Assembly (NCBI GenBank): GCA_958352145.1
Contig: CATWNM010000005.1
Coordinates: 16,932 to 80,931 of the forward strand
Direction of reading: 5' to 3'
Length of the DNA: 64,000 bases
DNA from: an uncultured Eubacteriales bacterium
GTDB lineage: Bacteria; Bacillota; Clostridia; Oscillospirales; CAG-272
Of this stretch, positions 16,200-22,875 are shown one piece after another; within the stretch, counting starts at the first letter, position 1; the number at the start of each line of letters is the position of its first letter. The position numbers were made by a program, and so were the translations under genes. The notes under the pieces are model-generated. The model did no database searches. It saw only the letters and a program-made list of their open reading frames with translations, and had not been told where the DNA came from.

Positions 16200-18587
16200 A
16201 TGAATCTTTCTAGAAAATGGCTTTCTGATTTTGTCGATGTCCGGGATATATCGAACAAAGACTACTGCGACCGCATGACGGCCACCGGTTCTAAAGTAGA
16301 AGGCGTTACGGTGCTTGGCGACGATATAGAGAATGTAGTCGTCGGCAGAATTCTGAAAATTTCAAAGCATGAAAATTCCGATCATTTGCAGATCTGCTCG
16401 GTCGATGCCGGTGAAGCGGTGCCCGTACAGATCGTGACCGGCGCACAAAATATTTTTGAAGGCGCCCTGATACCGGTGGCCAAAGCGAATTCGCGTTTGC
16501 CCGGCGGCGTTGTCATCAAGCCCGGCAAGCTGCGGGGGGTTGAGTCTAACGGCATGCTTTGTTCTATCGGCGAGCTTGGGCTGACGCTGCACGATATGCC
16601 CAAGGCCATTGAGGATGGCATCTGCATTTTGGACGAGTCTTTTCAGTCGATGATCGGACGCGATATCCGGGAAGCGCTGATGCTGTCGGACGACGTCGTG
16701 GAGTTTGAAATCACACCGAACCGTCCGGACTGCCTGTCAGTGATCGGTCTGGCCCGTGAGACGGCCGCATCTTTTGGCCGGCCGCTGCATGTTCCCGCTC
16801 CAAAGGTACAGGAGGCGGGCGGCAGCGTCAATGATTATTTGAAAGTAAAGATCGACGCGCCCGAACTTTGCCCGCGTTATACGGCTCGCGTCGTGCGGAA
16901 TGTGAAAATTGCGCCTTCGCCGCTTTGGCTGCGCATGCGCCTGCGCGCTGCGGGCGTTCGTCCGATCAACAATATCGTGGACATCACCAATTATGTTATG
17001 CTCGAATACGGACAGCCCATGCACGCGTTCGACTATGCCTGCATAGACGGCAGCGCCATCACAGTGCGTCGTGCCGGAGAGGGAGAAGCGTTTCGTTCGC
17101 TGGACGGAAAAGACCATACGTTGGACGCGGGGATGCTCGTCATTGCGGATGATCGCAAGGCGGTCGCGCTGGCGGGCGTGATGGGCGGTGAAAATTCCGA
17201 GATCACAGAAGGAACGAAAACGGTTGTATTTGAGTCGGCCTGCTTTAGCGGCCCGTCCATTCGCGTTACCTCCAGAAAGCTCGGCATGCGGACCGAGTCC
17301 TCCGGACGCTTTGAGAAAGGACTCGATCGGGAAAATACCTATCCTGCGCTGGAACGCGCCTGCGAGCTTGTGAATCTGCTCGGCGCGGGCGAGGTGGTCA
17401 GCGGTATTGTGGATGTGTATCCGGGCAAGAAGAAACGCACGGTTATTCAACTCGAACCGGAGCGGATCAATCGGTTTCTTGGCATCAGCGTCAGCGGAGC
17501 GTATATGCGGCAGGTGCTGACCAACCTGTTTTTCAAGGTGGACGGCGACTGCGTTGAAGTTCCGTCTTTCCGCGAGGATGTAGCGTGTATGAACGATCTT
17601 GCGGAAGAAATCGTGCGGATTTACGGGTATAACGAGATTCGTTCTACCGGTATTTCCGGCAATATGACCCAGGGACAGCGCAATGCGCCGCAGCGCTTTG
17701 AATATGGCCTGCATCAGGTACTTTGCGGCATGGGACTTTATGAAATTAATACATTTTCGTTTATTTCTCCGAAGTACTATGATAAAATCAATTTGCCTGT
17801 GGACAGCAGTCTGCGGAATTCCGTTACGATTTCCAACCCGCTGGGTGAAGATACCAGCGTCATGCGAACGACGGCGCTGCCTTCTATGTTGGAGGTACTT
17901 GCGCGCAACGCCAATTTTTCCAATGAGAACGTCGGACTCTATGAAATGGCGACCGTCTATATCCCCACCGGAACGGATACGTTGCCGGATGAACGCAAAA
18001 TTTTGACGCTTGGTTTTTATGGAAAAGGCGATTTTTACCGGCTCAAGTCCATGTGTGAGACCGTACTTGAGTATGCGCGTGTCCGTGCGGAATACGTGCG
18101 GCTGATCGACAATCCGTCCTATCATCCCGGACGCTGCGCGGAGATCCGTTTGGCGGATGGCGTTTGTCTTGGCGTTCTTGGCCAGATACATCCGGCAGTT
18201 GCGCAGAATTACGGCATGGATATGCCGGTATATGCGGCGGAAATCGACCTGCAGATTCTTTTTGAAAAGCGCGGAGAGGAGCCGGAATACCGTCCGCTGC
18301 CGAAATTCCCGGCATCTGCGCGTGATTTCTCCTTTGTGTGCGCTGAATCTTTGGAGATCGGCGCAATTGAGAAAGCAATTTGTTCGGGCGGCGTAAAGCT
18401 TTTGGAAAGTGTGCGTTTAGTCGACGTTTATCGCGGGCTGCAGATCGGAGAGGGCAAAAAGAGCGTGACTTTCCGTATTACGCTGCGCGCTGCTGATCAT
18501 ACGCTTACGGTTGAGGAAGCGGATAAAGCGGCAAAGAAAATCCTTGGCGCGCTTGAACGCTCGCTTGGAATCACTATACGTCAGTAA
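16200..18587 (+). CDS. pheT: Phenylalanine--tRNA ligase beta subunit
   Basis: Large non-catalytic and editing subunit of the (alpha-beta)2 synthetase. Domain order is standard: an EMAP-like tRNA-binding domain (about residues 40-150), B3/B4 editing domain (about 200-400, with GVRPINNIVDITNYVMLEYGQP), B5 (about 405-470), a core class-II-like domain, and a C-terminal FDX-ACB anticodon-binding domain (about 700-795, beginning LPKFPASARDFSFV). Length 795 is typical. A long inverted repeat closes the operon. Confidence 0.97.
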   Translation: MNLSRKWLSDFVDVRDISNKDYCDRMTATGSKVEGVTVLGDDIENVVVGRILKISKHENSDHLQICSVDAGEAVPVQIVTGAQNIFEGALIPVAKANSRLPGGVVIKPGKLRGVESNGMLCSIGELGLTLHDMPKAIEDGICILDESFQSMIGRDIREALMLSDDVVEFEITPNRPDCLSVIGLARETAASFGRPLHVPAPKVQEAGGSVNDYLKVKIDAPELCPRYTARVVRNVKIAPSPLWLRMRLRAAGVRPINNIVDITNYVMLEYGQPMHAFDYACIDGSAITVRRAGEGEAFRSLDGKDHTLDAGMLVIADDRKAVALAGVMGGENSEITEGTKTVVFESACFSGPSIRVTSRKLGMRTESSGRFEKGLDRENTYPALERACELVNLLGAGEVVSGIVDVYPGKKKRTVIQLEPERINRFLGISVSGAYMRQVLTNLFFKVDGDCVEVPSFREDVACMNDLAEEIVRIYGYNEIRSTGISGNMTQGQRNAPQRFEYGLHQVLCGMGLYEINTFSFISPKYYDKINLPVDSSLRNSVTISNPLGEDTSVMRTTALPSMLEVLARNANFSNENVGLYEMATVYIPTGTDTLPDERKILTLGFYGKGDFYRLKSMCETVLEYARVRAEYVRLIDNPSYHPGRCAEIRLADGVCLGVLGQIHPAVAQNYGMDMPVYAAEIDLQILFEKRGEEPEYRPLPKFPASARDFSFVCAESLEIGAIEKAICSGGVKLLESVRLVDVYRGLQIGEGKKSVTFRITLRAADHTLTVEEADKAAKKILGALERSLGITIRQ

Positions 18588-18591
18588 TCAA

Positions 18592-18637
18592 GCAAAGCAA
18601 AGGCAGGACGGCGATTGCCGTCCTGCCTTTGCTTTGC
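18592..18637 (+). terminator. Terminator hairpin after pheT
   Basis: A perfect 21-bp inverted repeat (18592-18612 with 18617-18637) around a 4-base loop, beginning 5 bases after pheT. The distal part of the right arm is T-rich. Confidence 0.85.
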
Positions 18638-18857
18638 TCTGCAAGCGGTTCTATATTCGGATTTAGTATTGTTTTTTTGTGATGAAAGATCGCTGAATGC
18701 GGAACTCATAATGAATTGCTCCAGAAAAAAGGACAATACTTTGAATTTTGGAATACACAACTAAGCCTATACAACCAGTGATACGCTGCGTTGCTTTAAT
18801 ATAATTTACAACCAAGAAATTGAGAAAAAGCACAAAATTCGCATTTTGCTGAGCGCT

Positions 18858-19400
18858 TTAATCTCCGGATGCCTGGTTTTTTTCTTCCTCATCGGGAACC
18901 CATGCCCGGCTAAAGCCGATGTCCTTGAAAAGCGCTGCGAGTCCGGTGATCTGCTTTAGCCGCAGAATTTCGTCCTTGTCCATGCCCAGATGTTTTGAAA
19001 TCCATGCGTCGCTTCTGCCCAGTTCGTGCAGTTCTTTGACAATATTGCTCATGAGTTCGACGTCGTGCGAGCCGCGGGCACGGTTGTGGCGTATGGTGCT
19101 GGCCATACGCTGATCCATCGGCTTGTCGATCACCGAAACGGGGAGCAGTCCGCGTTCGCGCTGATAGATGTCGTCGTGTTCCAGCATGACCCGGTACCGG
19201 TGAAAGCCGTCCACAATGACGTAGATGTCTTCTTTTGAACTGTAATAGCACACGATTGGCATCGTATATCCGTCACTTTTTATGCTGTCGTATAGGAGCT
19301 TCATTTCCGGCGGGGCGACCGCGTTCGGATTGTATGTATTTGGAACGATTTTTTCGATGGGCACGGCCCGTACTGCATAAACAGGGCTGCGGTATTCCAT
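18858..19400 (-). CDS. ParB/sulfiredoxin-fold protein, IbrB-like
   Basis: A 180-residue protein with an N-terminal ParB/Srx-type domain (residues 8-110). The segment PIEKIVPNTYNPN and the motif DGFHR (64-68) occupy the nucleotide-binding position of this fold. A C-terminal helical DNA-binding-like region follows (SDAWISKHLGMDKDEILRLKQITG). It is directly coupled to the PAPS-reductase-like gene: stop TAA and start ATG are adjacent. The pair matches IbrB/IbrA, known in E. coli as activators of immunoglobulin-binding protein genes and common in prophages and islands. The DGFHR motif is also close to that of ParB-fold free-serine kinases, so enzymatic activity is possible (inference). Confidence 0.75.
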   Translation of the reverse strand: MEYRSPVYAVRAVPIEKIVPNTYNPNAVAPPEMKLLYDSIKSDGYTMPIVCYYSSKEDIYVIVDGFHRYRVMLEHDDIYQRERGLLPVSVIDKPMDQRMASTIRHNRARGSHDVELMSNIVKELHELGRSDAWISKHLGMDKDEILRLKQITGLAALFKDIGFSRAWVPDEEEKNQASGD

Positions 19401-20762
19401 TTACAGATCCTCCAGGCTTTTGTATTTTTGTTTGATGCGTGCAATCCTTTCCCGCTGCTTCTTGCTTTCTCCAAATCCCATCGTTTTGCAGTTATGGTCA
19501 TTTTTCAGAATGCAAAGACACATGCGTTTCCAACTGGGAATATCTTTTGTGGTAAAAATATCGTCTGTATCGTCGGGGATTTTGCCGACGAATATAATCC
19601 GCGACTTCTTATCCAGTGTGTAATTGGATACGCCGTTGCGCCTGATGTTATATCCTTTTGCTGTCAGTTCCGCGATGGTATCTTCGGAAAGGCCGCCGCC
19701 GGTCTCGCGCCAGAATTGAATGGAAGCTCGGAATTTTTCGGCGTAGCGCATGCCAAGTCGTTTTGGAAGCGTTTTTAAAAGGAACTCGGTGTAGGACTGC
19801 CAGGTATGGCCCTCCGGCAAACGAATGCTTCTGTATCCTACTGCGGACGTTCGCCCATATATGGCGGCGAAGTTTGCGCCCTGTACACGCCCAAGCAGCC
19901 GCACCCAGGTTTGCGGTTCCAGCACACGGTATAAGTTCAGACTTTCCCGTGCATAATCGTTGAACGGAGAGGCTACGCGCATTTGGTCGGGGGTCAGGCC
20001 GGCTTTGTAGTACAGGTCGTACAGCGGATTATATGCATATCCAAATTTGCAGTTTGCCGCCCATACGTCCGAAATCGTCCAGTCGTATAGCGGCGAGGCG
20101 CACCAGACATCTTTAAAGGTTTTTGAAATCCAGCAGCAGCCTTTGTATCCGTATTTTTTATTCACAATGCTGTTGTACCGCTGCAAAGATTCTGTGGCGC
20201 GCGTACCGAGCAGGCAGATCGTTTTTCCACCGCCGTGGATTTCCCGGTACCAGCGGCCAAATTGCTTGGCCAGATTTTCCTGATGCATTTTATATTTATA
20301 ATAGTAAAACGGATTGTTTTGCAGCCGAAGCACATAGGGCTTGTTCGGAATTTCGCGTATCCAAAGCGCTTCTTTTTGGTCGTCCCAGGGGTACCAGTAC
20401 ATTTCATAGCTGCCCAGCGCAGTGCGTGTCGCCATCGGCAGGCATACCCAATAAGGCTCGACCATATCGAGATGTTTTTCAAAGGTTTCCTCGACATACT
20501 TCGTTGTCATGGAGTACTGCGCTTCAAAGTCCTGATGAAAGAGGCCGATTTTGCGGGCGATGTGCCTTTGCTTGATGTAGTCTAAAACCAGATTCAGCAA
20601 CAGTCCGCTGTCCTTGCCGCCGCTGAACGATACATAGATGTTCTCAAATTCGCTGAAAATAAAATTGAGCCTGCCTTGCAGGGCTTCATACACGTCGCAT
20701 TCCAGGTATCGTTTGATCATTTTGTAAGTCCGCGGGTTGGTTGATATCGCTTTGAAATGCAT
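19401..20762 (-). CDS. PAPS reductase-family PP-loop protein, IbrA-like (DUF3440)
   Basis: A 453-residue adenine-nucleotide alpha-hydrolase fold protein. The PP-loop SGGKDSG lies at residues 47-53 and the phosphoadenosine-phosphosulfate reductase-like core runs to about 260. The C-terminal DUF3440 region contains SYTEFLLKTLPKRLG and DIPSWKRMCLCILKNDHNCKTMGFG, the latter with two Cys. It is not a sulfate assimilation enzyme by context: no sulfate genes are nearby and its only partner is the IbrB-like gene. A strong promoter lies about 90 bases upstream. Function is a regulator or modification enzyme; unproven. Confidence 0.8.
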   Translation of the reverse strand: MHFKAISTNPRTYKMIKRYLECDVYEALQGRLNFIFSEFENIYVSFSGGKDSGLLLNLVLDYIKQRHIARKIGLFHQDFEAQYSMTTKYVEETFEKHLDMVEPYWVCLPMATRTALGSYEMYWYPWDDQKEALWIREIPNKPYVLRLQNNPFYYYKYKMHQENLAKQFGRWYREIHGGGKTICLLGTRATESLQRYNSIVNKKYGYKGCCWISKTFKDVWCASPLYDWTISDVWAANCKFGYAYNPLYDLYYKAGLTPDQMRVASPFNDYARESLNLYRVLEPQTWVRLLGRVQGANFAAIYGRTSAVGYRSIRLPEGHTWQSYTEFLLKTLPKRLGMRYAEKFRASIQFWRETGGGLSEDTIAELTAKGYNIRRNGVSNYTLDKKSRIIFVGKIPDDTDDIFTTKDIPSWKRMCLCILKNDHNCKTMGFGESKKQRERIARIKQKYKSLEDL

Positions 20763-20853
20763 GTTTTATCTGCGCGTAGGGCATATGGAGCGATATTCTG
20801 CATATTGAGGCGTGCAGCACCGACCCGATTATCCTTGTACTGTTACTTTTTTT

Positions 20854-20882
20854 ATTATATAGCAAGATATGGGGCGTTTCAA
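20854..20882 (-). promoter_or_regulatory. Predicted promoter for the IbrA/IbrB-like pair
   Basis: On the minus strand TTGAAA (20877-20882), a 17-base spacer and perfect TATAAT (20854-20859). Confidence 0.6.
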
Positions 20883-20987
20883 GGAAAATTTACATAAACA
20901 TGTAAATTTTTCCAATTGCATACAACGTTCGGCTCTATTTTAATTGTATTTTCAAGTCAATAAAAATTAGAAAATCCGCCTGCGTGG

Positions 20988-21392
20988 TTGTGCCGCGTAG
21001 GGGGATTTATTGAAATGGAAGATGTACGCTATGGCATAAGATCGCACGCTTATTATGCAAAAGCAGTTGTTTGGGGACAGCAGAACGGAATAATCAAAGG
21101 CTATTCCGAAACAGAATTTGTACCCGACCAAAGCATCACAAGAGAACAGATTGCGGCGATTATGTACCGCTACGCTAAGTAAAAAGATGTTGCTCCGACA
21201 GATAATTGGGCAATTAAACTTGATTACACTGACTTTGCGGATATTTCCGATTATGCAGTGGAATCAGTTATGTACTGCAAGTTGAAAGGCATTATGCAGG
21301 GCAAGGATAATAAGAACTTTGCACCGCAGGATAATGCTACAAGAGCCGAAACGGCGGCAATACTTCAAAAATTTATTGAAGCTGACAAGTAG
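20988..21392 (+). pseudogene. Remnant of an SLH-domain surface protein
   Basis: Two S-layer homology repeats remain. The first contains AYYAKAVVWGQQNGIIKGYS and TREQIAAIMYRYAK. It is closed by an in-frame TAA at 21180-21182. Reading straight through that stop in the same frame gives a second SLH repeat (TDFADISDYAVESVMYCKLKGIMQG, then NATRAETAAILQKF) ending at the TAG at 21390-21392. There is no signal peptide or exported body, so this is the 3' end of a lost surface-protein gene with a nonsense mutation. A perfect terminator follows, as expected for a gene end. Confidence 0.8.
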
Positions 21393-21406
21393 ATAGCATA
21401 ATAACT

Positions 21407-21447
21407 TTCAAGGGCATACCGCTTTTTGTTGGCGGTATGCCCTTGAA
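21407..21447 (+). terminator. Terminator after the SLH remnant
   Basis: A perfect 16-bp stem (21407-21422 with 21432-21447) with a T-rich 9-base loop, 14 bases after the remnant's stop. Confidence 0.8.
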
Positions 21448-21524
21448 CTATATTTACAGGAATTTTCATTCAAGGTGTATTTGTGGTTATAATAAATATA
21501 AAGACCTTGAAAGGAAGTTTAACT

Positions 21525-22364
21525 TTGAAAATTATTACTAATGAAATCATAAATCGATTTAAACTATATCTGTACGAGGACGAAAAGAGTGACAGCACCA
21601 TAGAGAAATATATGCGTGATATTCGTTTCTTCCGTGAGTGGCTCGGCGGTAAAGGAGTTGACAAATCCGTAGTGGTTGAATATAAAAAGGAACTTTGTGA
21701 AAAGTACGCACCAAAGAGTGTAAATTCGATTTTATCATCGCTAAATGCTTTATTTATATATATGAATTGGTATGATTTGAAAGTAAAAACTCTAAAAATA
21801 CAACGCCGGATATTTGCCGATAAAGAAAAAGAACTGTCAAAAGCCGAATATGAAAGGCTATTGACAGCAGCTAAAAACAAAAAGAATGAAAGATTATATT
21901 ATCTTATGCAGACTATAGGCAGTACGGGCTTGAGAATTTCGGAATTAAAATATGTAACTTGTGAAGCCGTAAACGCAGGGCAAGCTGTTATAAACTGTAA
22001 AGGCAAGATACGGCAAGTGTTTCTGCCAAAACAACTATGTAAAATGTTGAAAGCTTATATCAAGCAACAAAATATAGAAAGTGGTTCGGTGTTCATAACA
22101 AGAAGCGGCAAACCTCTTGACCGCAGCACTGTATGGAAGATGTTGAAAAACTTATGCGAAAGGGCCAATGTTGCAAAGAGCAAAGTATTTCCCCATAATT
22201 TTCGTCATCTTTTCGCAAAAACATTTTACTCTCTGAAAAAGGATATCGTAAGACTTGCCGACATCTTGGGACATTCCAGCATCGAAACTACAAGGGTTTA
22301 TACTATCGAAAGCGGAGAAATCCATAAAATGCAACTGCAAAAGCTCGGTTTACTGCGGTGTTAG
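21525..22364 (+). CDS. Tyrosine recombinase, probable DNA invertase
   Basis: Phage-integrase-family site-specific recombinase of 279 residues. An N-terminal SAM-like DNA-binding domain (1-95) is followed by the catalytic domain. All catalytic residues are visible: Arg137 (GLRISE), His224 and Arg227 (HNFRH), His250 (LGHSS) and nucleophile Tyr259 (RVYT), with a Lys at 159 or 161. I use the TTG at 21525 because AAAGGAAG lies 7-8 bases upstream; a GTG at 21483 would add 14 residues without a site. The gene ends 110 bases before a pair of inverted sites built like tyrosine-recombinase crossover sites, so its likely job is to flip that segment. Base composition is lower in GC than the flanking core genes. 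Confidence 0.9.
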   Translation: MKIITNEIINRFKLYLYEDEKSDSTIEKYMRDIRFFREWLGGKGVDKSVVVEYKKELCEKYAPKSVNSILSSLNALFIYMNWYDLKVKTLKIQRRIFADKEKELSKAEYERLLTAAKNKKNERLYYLMQTIGSTGLRISELKYVTCEAVNAGQAVINCKGKIRQVFLPKQLCKMLKAYIKQQNIESGSVFITRSGKPLDRSTVWKMLKNLCERANVAKSKVFPHNFRHLFAKTFYSLKKDIVRLADILGHSSIETTRVYTIESGEIHKMQLQKLGLLRC

Positions 22365-22474
22365 AAAAAATTTTGAAATAATTTTACGAATCCCCGTGAC
22401 AAATATTGTATGAAAGCGGGAATATACTACGGCAGATCATTCAGAAATTGGGGCTTTGCATGAGAATATAAAAA

Positions 22475-22498
22475 ACAACATAATTTGCATTATGTTGT
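22475..22498. repeat. Left inverted recombination site (IRL, 24 bp)
   Basis: Perfect 10-bp arms (ACAACATAAT and its reverse complement) around the asymmetric centre TTGC. The whole 24 bp is the exact reverse complement of 22704-22727. The match stops sharply at both ends, as expected of a recombination site. Confidence 0.9.
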
Positions 22499-22533
22499 TA
22501 ATGCTAAACTGGCTCTTACATAACTATTCCAAT

Positions 22534-22561
22534 TTTATACTATTCAACTCCGATTTGTCAA
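22534..22561 (-). promoter_or_regulatory. Promoter inside the invertible segment (OFF orientation)
   Basis: On the minus strand a perfect TTGACA (22556-22561), a 16-base spacer and TATAAA (22534-22539); TAAAAT two bases further is an alternative -10. It now reads out through the left site toward the 3' end of the recombinase gene, antisense to it. Confidence 0.75.
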
Positions 22562-22586
22562 CGGGTACTTGAATTTTCATCATTAT

Positions 22587-22645
22587 AGACATAAAAACCG
22601 GACCAATGAGAACAACGGTTGTTCATTGGTCTGGTTTTTATGTCT
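22587..22645. terminator. Long hairpin inside the invertible segment
   Basis: Arms 22587-22609 and 22623-22645 pair over 23 bp with one G-U position, and an inner GAACAAC/GTTGTTC stem competes at the tip. A-run and T-run flanks make it a likely terminator in either direction. In the present orientation it separates the recombinase from the surface gene. Confidence 0.75.
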
Positions 22646-22703
22646 TTATTCCTAAAATACTTACATTTTCTGCGGTCAATATTCAGAATTTCTTTTGGGA
22701 AGT

Positions 22704-22727
22704 ACAACATAATGCAAATTATGTTGT
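22704..22727. repeat. Right inverted recombination site (IRR, 24 bp)
   Basis: Exact reverse complement of 22475-22498, with the same 10-bp arms and centre GCAA instead of TTGC. Confidence 0.9.
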
Positions 22728-22745
22728 GAGAAAGGGGTGCAGAAA

Positions 22746-22811
22746 ATGAAAGATTGGTTTGAGCCGTATGAGATGCGGCTCTATTTCAGATTTAAATTCA
22801 ACAAAGTCTAA
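22746..22811 (+). CDS. Possible 21-residue leader peptide
   Basis: An ATG at 22746 follows AAAGGGG by 7 bases and opens a 21-codon frame beginning MKDWFEPYEM. It lies just outside the right inverted site, so it would be the first translated frame when the promoter is ON. A GAGCCG/CGGCTC hairpin overlaps its middle. No homologue is recognised; it may be a chance frame. Confidence 0.3.
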   Translation: MKDWFEPYEMRLYFRFKFNKV

Positions 22812-22875
22812 CCAGTACAAACGTATCTTTGGCGGACAATTTTAGCCTGTTGACATTTTTAGGAGGTCATTTAAA

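Larger units (their letters stand above)
22475..22727. promoter_or_regulatory. Predicted invertible promoter segment (phase switch)
   Basis: A 253-bp segment (205 bp between the sites) bounded by 24-bp inverted sites, next to a tyrosine recombinase and upstream of a cell-surface protein gene. It contains one near-consensus promoter pointing left, away from the surface gene, and a long hairpin to the right of it. If inverted, the promoter would map to about 22641-22668 pointing right, with the hairpin behind it, and would drive the leader ORF at 22746 and the surface protein at 22876. The orientation shown is therefore read as OFF. Inversion itself is inference from the architecture. Confidence 0.82.

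Noticed and set aside
16737..18191. A 484-codon minus-strand frame
   Set aside because: It is antisense to pheT, which has full-length family domains; the frame shows no recognisable motif.
22845..22860. TTGACA just before the surface-protein gene as a second promoter
   Set aside because: It is only about 22 bases from the start codon and overlaps the ribosome binding site region, leaving no room for a -10 and leader.
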